64,000 nucleotides of DNA from Cercis canadensis (GCA_003255065.1 QAOA01004025.1:191650-255649); one strand, 5' to 3'; counted from the first letter of the stretch, positions 12,799 through 24,123 are shown. Notes: a model not told the origin generated them from the sequence alone. Numbers and translations are program-made.

Positions 12799-14916
12799 AT
12801 GTTCAATTCTTTCAGATCCAAATTCTTCCCTCGACTTCAAGTCTTTCATCTTTCTGTTCAACTACCAAATCTAAGATGGGTTTCTACTATTACCACCAAA
12901 GCTCCTTCTGTTCTACAAAACCCAGAAGAGTGTATTCGTATATTCTTCAATGCCAGAGAGAATCAGAATCATCCCAAATACGAGCTTGCATTGGTTTCTG
13001 CTCTGAAGTCATGTTCTTCTTTTTTGGCCATCTCTCAGGGCCGCCAAATCCATTGTTTGGTCTTAAAATTCGGTCTCCACTCTAATACATTTATTCAGAA
13101 CAGTTTGATTAACTTGTATGCAAAATGTGGTTTGATTCCTGATGCTCGATTGTTGTTTGAGACTTGTTCCAGGTTGGATCCTGTATCTTGTAACATTATG
13201 ATTGCAGGGTATTTGAAAGTTGGTCAATTGGACTTTGCCCGGCATTTATTTGGCATAATGCCCGGTAAAGGTTGTGTTTCTTACACTACCATGATAATGG
13301 GTCTTGTCCAAAATGATTGTTGGAATGAAGCAATTGAGGTTTTTAAGGACATGAGATCTAATGGTGTAATCCCAAATGAGTTGACACTGGTGAATGTGAT
13401 AACGGCTTGCTCACATTTTGGTGAAATTTGGAACTGTCGCATGCTTCATGCCTTGGTTATTAAACAGCAAGTTGAGGGACTGGTTCTAGTTTCAACAAAT
13501 TTGCTTCACGCATATTGTCTTTGTTCAGGATTAGGGGAAGCAAGAAGATTGTTTGCCAAGATGTCTGAACGGAATATAGTCTCATGGAATGTGATGTTAA
13601 ATGGGTATTCAAAGGCAGGCCTTGTTGATTTGGCCAGGGAGTTGTTTGAGAGAATTCCTAACAAAGATGTGATTTCATGGGGTACAATGATTGATGGTTA
13701 TGTGCAAATAGGATGCTTACATGAAGCTTTGACAATGTATTCTGCAATGCTACATACTGGATTGGGACCTAATGATGTCATGGTTGTGGATTTGGTTTCA
13801 GCATGTGGTCGATTGATGTCAATTTGTGAAGGTCGGCAGTTGCATGGAATAATTGTTAAGAGAGGTCTTGACTGTTATGATTTTATACAAACTACGATCA
13901 TCCATTTTTATGCAGCTTGTGGAATGATGAACCTTGCCTATTTGCAATTTGACATGGGTGTGAAGGCTCACCTTGAATCATGGAATGCCCTCATTGCAGG
14001 ATTTATAAAAAATGGAATGATAGATCAAGCAAGGGAAATATTTAATGAGATGCCTGAAAGAGATGTGTTTTCATGGAGTACCATGATTTCTGGCTACACA
14101 CAGACTGAGCAGCCTAATATGGCTCTAAAACTCTTCCATGAAATGGTAGCTAGCAGGATAAAACCGAATGAAATTACAATGGTTAGTGTATTCTCAGCAA
14201 TTGCCACTTTAGGCACATTGAAGGAAGGAAGATGGGCCCATGAATTCATAAATAGTAACTCCATTCCTTTGAATGACAATCTAAGTGCAGCTCTGATTGA
14301 CATGTATGCAAAATGTGGGAGCATTAACACTGCCTTACAATTATTCAATCAGGTCCATGACAAAGCCTCTTCTGTGTCACCATGGAATGCAATTATATGT
14401 GGGTTAGCCGCACATGGGCATGCTAATTTGTGTCTAGATATATTTTCTGACTTGCAAAGGTATCATATTAAACCCAATTCAATTACATTTATAGGAGTGC
14501 TAAGTGCTTGTTGCCATGCTGGGTTGGTGGAGCCTGGGCGTAGTATATTTAAGAGCATGAAGAGCATATACAATATGGAACCAAATATCAAGCATTATGG
14601 TTGTATGATTGATCTCCTGGGCAGAGCTGGCCAATTAGAAGAAGCAGAGGAAATGATAAGAGCCATGCCGATGAAGGCTGATATTGTGATATGGGGAACT
14701 TTATTAGCGGCTTGTAGAACTCATGGAAATGTGGATATAGGAGAGAGGGCTGCAGAGAGTTTGGTGGGGTTGGAACCATCTCATGGTGGAGGTAAAGTTC
14801 TCCTCTCAAACATTTATGCAGATGCAGGAAGGTGGGAGGATGTGTCTCTGGTAAGGAGAGTCATGCAGGTTCAGAGAATGAATAGAATGCCTGGGTGCAG
14901 TGGTGTTGTGAGATGA
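12799..14916 (+). CDS. Mitochondrial PPR protein, PLS/E class (MEF18-like)
   Basis: Intronless 705-codon frame, typical of plant PPR genes. The first 35 residues are rich in Arg, Ser and hydrophobics with no acidic residue (MFNSFRSKFFPRL), as expected of a mitochondrial targeting peptide. Alternating P, L and S repeats follow, for example NSLINLYAKCGLIPDARLLF, SWNVMLNGYSKAGLVDLARE and SWSTMISGYTQTEQPNMALK. An E-type C terminus begins near HYGCMIDLLGRAGQLEEAEE and ends GCSGVVR with no DYW domain. E-class PPR proteins bind organelle RNA and help C-to-U editing, recruiting a deaminase in trans. The repeat layout and tail resemble Arabidopsis At5g19020/MEF18 as I remember it; orthology is inference. 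An out-of-frame ATG 13 bases upstream (12786) opens a 99-codon overlapping frame. Confidence 0.93.
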   Translation: MFNSFRSKFFPRLQVFHLSVQLPNLRWVSTITTKAPSVLQNPEECIRIFFNARENQNHPKYELALVSALKSCSSFLAISQGRQIHCLVLKFGLHSNTFIQNSLINLYAKCGLIPDARLLFETCSRLDPVSCNIMIAGYLKVGQLDFARHLFGIMPGKGCVSYTTMIMGLVQNDCWNEAIEVFKDMRSNGVIPNELTLVNVITACSHFGEIWNCRMLHALVIKQQVEGLVLVSTNLLHAYCLCSGLGEARRLFAKMSERNIVSWNVMLNGYSKAGLVDLARELFERIPNKDVISWGTMIDGYVQIGCLHEALTMYSAMLHTGLGPNDVMVVDLVSACGRLMSICEGRQLHGIIVKRGLDCYDFIQTTIIHFYAACGMMNLAYLQFDMGVKAHLESWNALIAGFIKNGMIDQAREIFNEMPERDVFSWSTMISGYTQTEQPNMALKLFHEMVASRIKPNEITMVSVFSAIATLGTLKEGRWAHEFINSNSIPLNDNLSAALIDMYAKCGSINTALQLFNQVHDKASSVSPWNAIICGLAAHGHANLCLDIFSDLQRYHIKPNSITFIGVLSACCHAGLVEPGRSIFKSMKSIYNMEPNIKHYGCMIDLLGRAGQLEEAEEMIRAMPMKADIVIWGTLLAACRTHGNVDIGERAAESLVGLEPSHGGGKVLLSNIYADAGRWEDVSLVRRVMQVQRMNRMPGCSGVVR

Positions 14917-16015
14917 CAATCATGGGGTTTCGATATAGTTTAGTTTTGCCAATTTTAAGTATAAATGTACTTATTTGTCAGTAACAGCTGAAATAATTTC
15001 AAGCTCGTAATGCATCCAATTTTTTAATACAATGTTAAGAAATATTCTTTACTAGTTTATAGTTTAAGAATGCCGCTGAGTTTGACGCTAGATTTCATAT
15101 ATTTTGTTTTGTTTCCTTTGCACACGCTATTTGACTTTGCTTTTCTTCCATTACTAATATTCAAAATACGCAGGCAGCTGAGACAAATGTGAAGACCTTC
15201 AGTTTAAGGAGATTTAGATGATATGGAACTAACTGAAAACATTTCATTGACGATCAAGTATATCTTAAAATCTGTATATAACACCTTGTTATTGTATAAG
15301 ATTTACAATTAATATAAGTGTAGGATTATTAGCATTCTTATTTGCGCTATCCACTTCAAATCTCTCTAAAAATACATCAAATACCCTTGAAAACCTTCAC
15401 AGTTTTATAACTTCAGATTGACTCTGGAAAATAAACAAGATTCAGTGATGCTAGGCTAATAGTGAAAATGGGACTCGCTCAACAACCAACAAACAAGATG
15501 GAAACTAGATCTAGTTCTATCCCAGCAATTAATTTCTACTAGCTAATGTTACTTATAAGCTGCTTACAATAATCACTTTACCCTTTATACAGTTAGCAGC
15601 AAGTCAGCAACACTCAAATTTTAACTGGACCGCCTAAACTTTGCACCCTCTTAAACTTTTATATGCGGCTCAAATTTCACAATCACCACAAGTAGTGTGC
15701 AAAAATAATTTATCAAGGAAAGAAACTATCAGTAAGAAATGTAGAGGTCATCATTTGTCAGGGAGTGTATGAAAATGTACATGTAAAGGTGAAGGCAAGT
15801 GGAAGACTCCAAAACCAGAGAATCTAAGGGTCAATTTATAAAATTCAATGAAACCATGACTAAAGAAAGAGGATACAACCATCACTAACGCATAATTATC
15901 AAGGAAATAACAAGACATAAATTCCAGAAGAACTAAAACCGAAGATAGACATGATGAAACTCCGAGCACAAGAAAGTATAAATTCTGAGATGGAATAAAA
16001 TTCCAAGATCCAAAC
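14917..16015. other. Convergent intergenic, PPR and F-box 1 3' flanks
   Basis: No gene is supported. The part nearest F-box 1 is homologous to the 3' flank of F-box 2. For example 15225-15275 resembles 17855-17905, and 15900-16015 resembles 18240-18367. The F-box duplication therefore carried about 0.8 kb of downstream DNA. Confidence 0.7.
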
Positions 16016-17242
16016 TTAGCAACAAGAAGGCGAAGCCAAGCTCTCAATGTAAACGCTGGGATTAAGCAAACACCACTGTGTCTCAATCTCAAGTTGGTTT
16101 AATGTATTGTCTCTTGGGTTATATAAACCAAATTTGTGAAGCTTGATTTCCACCAAAATTTCATCATTCTCTGACATGAACAAGGGTTTGGGAAAAAGAA
16201 ATTTCGAAACCCCAAGATCAACGTAAGGAATTGTCGCTAATTTAGTCCAAGACTCTTCAACTCCATACTCCTTCATCAGCCACACAACCAAATCAGTCAT
16301 CTCCAATGCATATGAAAAACACAGACAACCCCTTAAAACCCCTAACATAGTGTAGAAGGTGTCGTCGTCATCACCATAATCAGGTAGCAAAACTTCCCTA
16401 CATGTCTCCTTCCCCAGATCAAGAGAGACAATAAAAGGAAAATAAGAACCATCAGCACGAGTTTCTGCTAACCAATTAATGGTGCCATCGACCCATTTTC
16501 CCGACTCATAATTTGAAGGAACACCAGGTAAACTCTGAATCTGTCTCCAAGATTTAGCACCCAAGGTGTAAACTTTGACCATGGCTTTTTGTGAAACCTC
16601 TTTAGCATGAATATTGGGAAACACTGCAACCACCTTGTAATCATCATTGCAATGATCATAACCAAATCCAAACAAAATTGAAATACTCAGCTCATCCCGC
16701 CAATAACCACCCAAGTTTGGAGAATTTTCGGATATCCATCTGGTAGATGGGTTCCATAAACGGACACACCGGTGAATATAATCATACAAACACAGCAACC
16801 CATTGCATGAACCGACGACCCGGCACCTAGATCTCATTTGATGGCGAACATCTATAGGGGTTGATTGGTTTCTAAATAAGGATTGCAGAGAGCATGTTAT
16901 GAAACCATCCCCAATTAATTCGAATTCCGCGCACATTGCCAAACGGTGGTTAGTGAAGCTGGTATCCATGGTGGATCTGTGAAGATGTTCCTTCACGAAT
17001 TGGGGATCTGAAATCAAGCATTTCCATGACTTACATATGCACCTCAATTGCACCAAAAATTTCACAGGAAGTCTCAAAAGAATTTCAACCATGACATCAT
17101 CCAGGAGGAGCGGTGATAGCTGGGAAACCGCAGGTGGAGGCGGGCTATCACGCGGCGCAAGCGTGAGCTGAGCTTGGCCGATTTTCTTCTGTGGAGACGG
17201 GATGAGTGGCTCGTTGTCATCGTTGCTCCGGCGCGATGACAT
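16016..17242 (-). CDS. F-box / F-box-associated domain protein 1
   Basis: Intronless, 408 codons; ATG at 17242-17240. An N-terminal tail (S.RRSND, IPSPQKK, LTLAPRD) precedes an F-box at about 46-87 (LLDDVMVEILLRLPVKFL then CKSWKCLISDPQFVKEHL). The C-terminal two thirds is an FBA-type domain with VVGSCNGLLCLYDY, RLWNPSTRWISE, FGFGYDHCNDDYKVVAV, VKVYTLGAKSWRQIQ and LYNPRDNTLNQ. Such proteins are substrate receptors of SCF E3 ligases: the F-box binds SKP1/ASK and the FBA domain chooses targets, which are unknown here. It is first of five head-to-tail paralogues. CPR1/CPR30-like F-box proteins share this architecture, but no specific orthology is claimed. Confidence 0.93.
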   Translation of the reverse strand: MSSRRSNDDNEPLIPSPQKKIGQAQLTLAPRDSPPPPAVSQLSPLLLDDVMVEILLRLPVKFLVQLRCICKSWKCLISDPQFVKEHLHRSTMDTSFTNHRLAMCAEFELIGDGFITCSLQSLFRNQSTPIDVRHQMRSRCRVVGSCNGLLCLYDYIHRCVRLWNPSTRWISENSPNLGGYWRDELSISILFGFGYDHCNDDYKVVAVFPNIHAKEVSQKAMVKVYTLGAKSWRQIQSLPGVPSNYESGKWVDGTINWLAETRADGSYFPFIVSLDLGKETCREVLLPDYGDDDDTFYTMLGVLRGCLCFSYALEMTDLVVWLMKEYGVEESWTKLATIPYVDLGVSKFLFPKPLFMSENDEILVEIKLHKFGLYNPRDNTLNQLEIETQWCLLNPSVYIESLASPSCC

Positions 17243-18367
17243 TTTCGACGGTGATGTGCTTCTTGCTGCCTCAGATCATGAGCTACAGTGCGAGTAAGAA
17301 AATAGAAATCATATTTTTTTCCTTAAAAATAAATCCTTTATTTGGATTGGATTTTGGTGAATATTGGCCCACTGGATTTTGGGCTGCTTTCTTTCTTTTC
17401 TTAATTTTGTGTTTGGGTTTTTCAAAAAACTTAATTCTCAACTTTTAAAAACTTTAAAATTTTTAACATTTCTGTATTAATTATTAAAACAAGATATTGA
17501 AGATTAAATGCTCTTATAAAGTGAATTACCTTGTTAAAAATCTATCTTTTAACATTTTTTTTAGGTGTGAAAATAGCCTTAGGATTATTTTGCCAAGAAA
17601 ATAGGCGCCCATTACTAATATCCATCCTACTATGTGATTTTACTTTCTCTCCAAGAAAAGTAGATAAAAACGCCCAAACAGAACTGAGAAGGGTAAGTTA
17701 AACAGCACTAATTGCTAGAGCCATGGTTTGGACTATCAAACCACAAACTGCATCCCTCCATATCACTTTGGTTTTCTTCCAATTCACTTTGCTACAATCC
17801 AAAGTGCTCAGGTAGCAAAGAGAAGAGTGGGCTCCAGTAAGAAAACTCATGAAACAGGACTAACTAAAACATGTTATTGATGATCAAGATTATCTTACAA
17901 CTTGTCTTAGCTATTGTCTAACATCAACATTCTTCTTCCTTTGAACTCAACAAAAAACCATTTTACAGCATGCTTAGCAAGATTAGACCACCATTACACT
18001 ACAACTGTACACGACACTACATAAGGCTAACCTACTACCCCACTTGAACAGATTGAAGGAGTGCAAGAACAACAGCTTTGAGCTCAGCCAAAAAAAACCA
18101 AACTGTCATCAGAGATTTTGTGAGCTTTATTAACAACTCTTGTATCTTTGTAATCTTCTAAAATGACTCCAGAACTTGCAACTTCCTTGTTTGCTTTCCA
18201 GGCTCCATCTTCAAGGACTATATCTACTTTGAGTGTGTTCGTCCATACAAGAAATTCCAGTAGAACTAAAAGCGAAGACAGAAATGGTGAAACTCCAAGA
18301 TAAGCAGAAGCAAGCAGAATTTCTGAGATAGAATAAAGCTCCCACCATGATCCAAACTTAGCAACAA
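17243..18367. other. Between F-box 1 and F-box 2
   Basis: Holds the F-box 1 promoter side (17243 upward) and the copied 3' flank of F-box 2 (about 17690-18367), which includes an RNase-H-like scrap. No intact gene is seen. Confidence 0.6.
18085..18265 (-). pseudogene. RNase-H-like domain remnant, N-terminal part
   Basis: Minus-strand translation reads WTNTLKVDIVLEDGAWKAN, then KEVASSGVILEDYKDTRVV. This resembles the start of the plant RVT_3/RNase-H-like domain (K-x-N-x-DGA-x-K followed by a GxGxVxRDxxG loop). Only about 60 residues are open and the catalytic acids are not convincing. It lies just downstream of F-box 2 in the same orientation, and a homologous piece lies near 20.6 kb. Family assignment is tentative; a LINE-derived or stand-alone RVT_3 gene are both possible. 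Confidence 0.45.
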
Positions 18368-19603
18368 CTAACAGGAAGGTGAAACCAGGCTCTCAATGTA
18401 AATGGTGGGATGAAACACATAACTGTCTCTCAGAATCCGACGTTGCTTTAATGTATTATCTCTTGGGTTATATAAAAGAAATTCCTTATGTTTGATTCCC
18501 ACCAGGATTTGACCATTCTCTGACATGAATAAGGGTACGGGACTAAGAAATTTCGAAATTGGAATTGTCACTAATTTAGTCCAAGACTCTTTAACTCCAT
18601 ACTCCTTCATCAACCACATAACAAAATCACTTCCCTTGAATGTATATGAAAAACACAGATAATCCCTTAAAACCCCTATATTAGAAGTATAATCGAGGGA
18701 GGAAGAGTCATTTTTCCAACTATCAGGTAGCAAAACTTCCTTAAATGTCTCCTTCCCCAGGTCAAAAGAGACAACCAATGGAAATTCAGAAGCATCAGAG
18801 CGAATTGCTAACCAATTAAGGGTGCCATTGCCACTGACCAATTTCCCCGATCCACAATATTGATGTTGAGGAACACAAGGGAAATTCTGGATCTGTCTCC
18901 AAGATTTAGCACCCAAGGTATAAACTTTCACCATGAACGTTTGTAAAACCTCTTCAGAGTTGGGACTACGTTTGCGAAGGACTGCAACCACCTTGTAATT
19001 GTGAGTGATATGATCATAACCAAATCCAAAATAAACTGAGTAAAAGAAAATCTCCCGCCAATCGTCACCCAAATATGGAGAATTTTCGGATATCCATCTG
19101 TTAGATGGGTTCCATAAACGGACACGCCCGTTAAAATAATCATACAAACACAGCAACCCATTGCATGACCCGACGACCCGGCATCGAGATCTCATTTCAT
19201 GATGGCCATCTACACAGGTTGATGGATTTCTAAATAAGGATTGCAGCGAGCATGTTATGAAACCGTCCCCAACACCTCCGAATTTGGCGCACATCGCTAA
19301 ACGTTGATTAGTGAAGCTGGTGTCCATGGTAGATCTGAGAAGATGTTCCTTCACAAATTGGGGATCTGAAATCAAGCATTTCCATGACTTGCATACGCAC
19401 CTGAATTGCAGCAGATATTTCACAGGAACCCTTAAAAGGATTTCAACAATGAGTTCATCTAGGAGAGCAGCTGATAGCGGGGAAACCTCAGGCGACGGCG
19501 CGTTTGTATCACGTGGCGCAAGCGTCAGCTGACCTTGGTGGATTTTCTTCTGTGGAGACGGGATGAGTGGCGCTTTCTCATCGTTGCTCCGGCGCAATGA
19601 CAT
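18368..19603 (-). CDS. F-box / F-box-associated domain protein 2
   Basis: Intronless, 411 codons; ATG at 19603-19601. This is the closest relative of F-box 1: same N-terminal tail (SLRRSNDEKAPLIPSPQKK, LTLAPRDTNAP) and F-box (LLDELIVEILLRVPVKYLLQ). The FBA blocks are also shared (VVGSCNGLLCLYDYFNGR, LWNPSNRWISE, FGFGYDHITHNYKVVAV, VKVYTLGAKSWRQIQ). Probable SCF substrate receptor with unknown target. The variable loops between the shared blocks differ, as expected for a birth-and-death F-box family. Confidence 0.93.
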   Translation of the reverse strand: MSLRRSNDEKAPLIPSPQKKIHQGQLTLAPRDTNAPSPEVSPLSAALLDELIVEILLRVPVKYLLQFRCVCKSWKCLISDPQFVKEHLLRSTMDTSFTNQRLAMCAKFGGVGDGFITCSLQSLFRNPSTCVDGHHEMRSRCRVVGSCNGLLCLYDYFNGRVRLWNPSNRWISENSPYLGDDWREIFFYSVYFGFGYDHITHNYKVVAVLRKRSPNSEEVLQTFMVKVYTLGAKSWRQIQNFPCVPQHQYCGSGKLVSGNGTLNWLAIRSDASEFPLVVSFDLGKETFKEVLLPDSWKNDSSSLDYTSNIGVLRDYLCFSYTFKGSDFVMWLMKEYGVKESWTKLVTIPISKFLSPVPLFMSENGQILVGIKHKEFLLYNPRDNTLKQRRILRDSYVFHPTIYIESLVSPSC

Positions 19604-19680
19604 TTTGACGGTGCGGTTCTTTGGTCAGAGTGAGTAGTAAGTGTTACGTAAGATATATGATCCATTCTATCCACCAACTC

Positions 19681-19710
19681 TTTTTTTTTTTTTTTTTTTT
19701 TTTTTTNTTT
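19681..19710. repeat. Poly-T tract with N at 19707
   Basis: About 30 T's broken by one N, upstream of F-box 2. Similar homopolymer-associated N positions are 46142 (poly-A) and 55755 (poly-T); they are probably places where read length of the run was unresolved. Confidence 0.9.
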
Positions 19711-20595
19711 GTGTCTATTAAGATTTTGTGTTTTGTTCTTATCTTAATAAGCCTAATAGGTGTATGGACATAGGCCAAGTGGCCCACTAGATTTTGGGAT
19801 CCTTTTTTTCTTTCTTTTTTGTACTTGAACCAATGTTCTGACAACAACAAAAAACACGAAAGTGAATTAGCCCCTATTTTTCTTTTCTTTTTTTTTTGGT
19901 AGACCCTATTTTTCTTTTTATTAGCAAAAAAAAAAAAACAAAACATTGTCAAATATCTAAAACGTTTTGCTCTTTTTAAGCAAAACCATTTTTTTTTGTG
20001 ACAATTGTTTGTCCCAACACTAAGAAAGTGGTAAAAGAAGTGCTATGTAATCTGAGCGGTAGTTTTAGGTGAATATAATTTTTAAACTTATTCAACCCAG
20101 ATTAACAGTAATAAATAATAGATTTAGATTTAATCATGTTATAGAAAAATGCTAATATAATAATACACAATCAATAGTTAATATGACGAAATCCAAATCC
20201 GTCGTGGATATGCTACTTTTGTAGTGATTGTTTGATTGAGCAATAAATTGCCCAAACCACTTTCTACACCATAAAAAAATAATAACTTCCCCTTTTAGGT
20301 GAAACTCATCATCAAACCAAACTTCAAATTAAACCTTCAATGTTTCTCATGCTAAGGTTTAATTTTTAATGCTCTTTCACACAAGGACACCCATAATACA
20401 ATACAGCTCTACTGACCAATTTTTTTTTTTTTTTTTCTGGAAACATCTCTACTGACCTTAACAATATTATAAAAGGCTAAAACCTAGATAAAACAGTTTC
20501 TACTTGAGACAACAAGGCACTATAATGACTAAAATGACACCAGTGAACACATTGAAGGAGTGCAATAGACAGCATTGAGCCGAGTAAACATAGAT

Positions 20596-20697
20596 TTTTG
20601 TGTACTTCATTAACAACTCTCCTACCTCTGTAATCTACCAAAATAACACCAGCACCTGCAACTTCCTTGTTTGCTTTTTCAGGCTCCATCTGTAAAA
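20596..20697 (-). pseudogene. RNase-H-like domain remnant, N-terminal part
   Basis: Minus strand reads EKANKEVAGAGVILVDYRGR then RVVNEVHKN, homologous to the scrap at 18085-18265. GAGVIL-x-D-x-x-G fits the first strands of the RVT_3/RNase-H-like fold. It lies on the 3' side of F-box 3, in the same orientation. An open frame of 83 codons surrounds it, but the flanks show no domain and no intact gene. Confidence 0.45.
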
Positions 20698-22275
20698 GCC
20701 AGAAGAGTACTGAATTGGTATCTAACATCCAAATTTACTATAGAAGATAATGTAGCAAGCATAGTTTATTCATAATGACCGTTATTTCCTTGAAACTTAA
20801 CACCAAACTCAATACTTGATGTCTTCAATGTAGTAATATTATAGTCCAACTTCTGTTCCAAAATATCAAATATTCCAAATGACCAGCACTACAGGTCCAC
20901 AGCATAGACAACTTATACAATGTCAAAAAGATGTTGTGCATAAAATGCAGAATTTCAGGAAATGTAGGAAAAGATATATTCTAGATACGCAGAAAATGCA
21001 GATGAAGATTTCTATATTTGGGCAGAAAATGAAAATATGCAGTAAATGCAGAAATTACAATGAAACAAAAAATGTAGTAAATTTAGATATTGCAGAAAAT
21101 CCTGTTGTGTGAAGTACTGTAGATTCCCAATATGCAGAAAAATACTGAAGTGCGGAACAATCCTAATAAGCTTAATTCAATGGCAATGTTCAATCTTGGG
21201 AAGCTACTGCATTAACTTTCCTAGACTTTTTCAGACTAACTATTGAGTGATTAACCATCAATTTCCAAATCTTTGTAGCAGCTTCAAAAAAATCCTAGTA
21301 AGCTGATTTCCTCCTGATTATATATTTCTTGCTGGTAAATGTCAAAATGACCAAGACTTAAAACTACCAAGGGCTTCAATCAAATGTATGGCTGCAGCAA
21401 TCCTATCTAAGTGATTTCAACATTACAAGCAATGCAGAAAATCAACATTTAGTGATGCGACATGTAATAAAGTCAAGCATATAACCGTATCACAACAAAA
21501 ACCTCTACATCAAGCAAAGCTCAGCTACATATATAATCATAGATGGTCATGGATGCCATAATAAAGGTGTAGTGAAGATGTTTCAGTGAATGCCTACTAA
21601 TAAAGTTTTTCACTTTTGCATTACTCATCACATATAACCTAGAAATATGTATGAAAAATTAAATACGCAAAGTAGCTAGTGAGAAATTAAAACCCACCAA
21701 ACTAGATAGTGAGAATGTGATTAATTACAATCCAAAAGGATTCAAACCAGACCATAACATTTGAAATACATGTGATGGGAAAAGCACGAGACTGTAACTT
21801 CTTTTTAAAAAATCCAGTAACAGAATCATGGCAAAGCAAACATGTTAAAAAATAAAAAAATAAAAATAAAAAAAAAAGGAAATATATGAGCATAATTACC
21901 ATCCATCCAAATTATGTTTAATGAATGCTGGACTGAGTTTTAGTTTTAACTACACCTAATTCTCTAGGTTATTAAGAGCCGATGCTGTATGAAACTGAAA
22001 CATGTTCAACCTGACAATGATCCAAAACCAGAAAAGCTATACTTCAAGTGATAGATTTCAATTCAACTATCGCTAAAACATAATTATGCAAGAAATAGCC
22101 CAACTTAGATTTTCACCTTTCACCAAATATACACCCCATCTGCTATAAGTTTTTTGTTTATTATACATGAAATGTTAAAAGAATTAAAACAAGGATAGAC
22201 ATGATTTAATATGAACCAAACTGAAAGTAACTAACCTTAATTTCCAAGAGAGGAATACAGCAGCAGTATCCCAGC

Positions 22276-23523
22276 CTAGATACAGAGTGAAATCAGGCTC
22301 TCAATATAAACGGTCGGACGAAGCAACCTCGCGTGCCCCTTAATCTCACGACAATTTAATGTATTATCTCTCGGGCTATACAGAATTAATTCATCATAAT
22401 TGAGTCCCATCAGGATTTCATCATTCTCTGACATGAATAAAGGTTTGGGAAACCAAATAGAGCCACGAATACCCAGATCCCGAAAAGGAATTGTGACCAA
22501 TTTTGTCCAAGACTCTTCAACTCCATAGTCCTTCATCAGCCACACAACAAAATAATCTCTTTTGTACACATAATAGTAACACAAGCAGTCTCTTAAAACC
22601 CCTATATTAGGGTATAAATATGAATCATCGTCATCATCACGATCAGGAAGTAAGACCTCCCTAGATGTCTCCTTCCCCAGATCAAGAGACATAACCAATC
22701 GATCAACAGGAACATTTAGCAAGGAATTTACTTTAGAGCGACACACTAGCCAATTAAGAGTGCCACACAAAAATTTTCCAGAGCCATCATATTGTCGATG
22801 AGGAACATGAGGGAAGCTCTGAATCTGTCTCCAACAATTGGAACCCAATGTATAAACTTGGACCACGGTTTTTGGTGAAACCTCATGAGCCTGAGAATAC
22901 CAAAAGACTGTTACCACCTTGTAATTGTCACTGAAATGGTCATAACCAAATCCAAACAAAATGTCAGGCGTGGACTTCTTCCGCCACTCTAACCATGGCG
23001 ATTTTTCAGAAAGCCATCTGGTAGATGGGTTCCAAAAACGCACAAACTGTGATTCATCGGTACGAGATGCCAAACAGAGCAACCCGTTGCATGACCCGAC
23101 CACCCGGAACTCAATGGATATGCGGTAAGGGAAATCGACAGAGATTGATGGGTTACTAAGCAAGGATTGTACTGAGCAAGTTATGACACCGTCTATATTG
23201 AAATCGAATTTAGATTCGGATACGAATGTGGTGGATAACATTAATCGATTATTTGCTCTGTGAAGGTGCTTTCTCACGAAATGGGGATCAGAAATTAATG
23301 ATTTCCATGACTTAGATATGCACCTGAATTGCAGAAGGAATTTCACCGGAACCCTTAACAGGATTTCAACGATGAGTTCGTCTGGCAGGATCGTTGACCC
23401 ACAAGAAGCCTCAGGTGGTGGCGCGTTGCTCTCACGCGGTGCTAGTGTGAGCTGAGGATGGTGGATTCGTGAAGGAAGTTTAATGCATTCGTCGGCTTCG
23501 TCGCTCTGGCGCGAGTGCGACAT
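22276..23523 (-). CDS. F-box / F-box-associated domain protein 3
   Basis: Intronless, 415 codons; ATG at 23523-23521. The tail keeps the LTLAPRESNAPPPEAS block. The F-box is ILPDELIVEILLRVPVKFLL then SKSWKSLISDPHFVRKHLHR. FBA marks are VVGSCNGLLCLASRTDES, RFWNPSTRWLSEKSP, FGFGYDHFSDNYKVV, VQVYTLGSNCWRQIQ and LYSPRDNTLNC. The CNGLLCLAS variant is shared with F-box 4, so these two form a sub-branch. Probable SCF receptor, target unknown. Confidence 0.93.
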   Translation of the reverse strand: MSHSRQSDEADECIKLPSRIHHPQLTLAPRESNAPPPEASCGSTILPDELIVEILLRVPVKFLLQFRCISKSWKSLISDPHFVRKHLHRANNRLMLSTTFVSESKFDFNIDGVITCSVQSLLSNPSISVDFPYRISIEFRVVGSCNGLLCLASRTDESQFVRFWNPSTRWLSEKSPWLEWRKKSTPDILFGFGYDHFSDNYKVVTVFWYSQAHEVSPKTVVQVYTLGSNCWRQIQSFPHVPHRQYDGSGKFLCGTLNWLVCRSKVNSLLNVPVDRLVMSLDLGKETSREVLLPDRDDDDDSYLYPNIGVLRDCLCYYYVYKRDYFVVWLMKDYGVEESWTKLVTIPFRDLGIRGSIWFPKPLFMSENDEILMGLNYDELILYSPRDNTLNCREIKGHARLLRPTVYIESLISLCI

Positions 23524-24070
23524 TTTGCTGCTTCTCCTCTATGGCTACTTGGCTAGTGGCTACATACACTGCCTCGGCGACCAATAAATAGGGAGTCTAG
23601 GGGTGTTCATGTGAACCTATGACAACCCGATCGAACCGAATCATTTTATTGCCAATCCAACGGTTACAGATAAGGGGCGGACAGAATCGAATAGCTAAGA
23701 TTGAAGAATTCGGCTTGGACCGGTCGGTTCAATTTTAACTAAATAAAACCGATACTTTCTCTCTCCCTCATTGAGTCCTTCTCACCCACTTCTCACTTCC
23801 CAATGGCTAAACATTTCTCTCTTTCCGTCCTTTCAATTTTTGAAAAAATATTTTTGACTTTTCAACTCATTCCACATGTTTAATCCTATATATATTAATT
23901 ACAGTCCGAGACTTCTAATACAACATTCCAACTTTTAGTCTAAAAAATAAATAAATAAATAAATCACACATAATTACAATATGAATTTCCAGTTTGAGTC
24001 TTTATCCTCCACCCAAGCAGTTGAATATCAGTAGCTCGCTCCACAAGATGAAAGGGGTATCGCTTTCGCT

Positions 24071-24122
24071 ATGGCTGCCTCGCAATTGCTTATTTTTGCA
24101 GGAATTCTAGCTCCCATTACAG
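24071..24122 (+). other. Candidate orphan first exon
   Basis: ATG at 24071 opens MAASQLLIFAGILAPITG and ends at a good donor (ACAG|GTACTC). The encoded stretch is hydrophobic, like a signal peptide or membrane helix. The intron would begin directly in the CACTCAC minisatellite. I cannot find a matching downstream exon on this strand, so it may be a stranded 5' end of a lost gene or chance. Confidence 0.25.
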
Positions 24123-24123
24123 G

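Larger units (their letters stand above)
19604..22275. other. Between F-box 2 and F-box 3
   Basis: No intact gene. It contains a long poly-T run broken by N at 19707, an RNase-H-like scrap (20596-20697), a stretch rich in GCAGAAA-type words (20930-21140) and AT-rich filler. The part nearest 22275 resembles the 3' flank of F-box 4. Confidence 0.6.
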
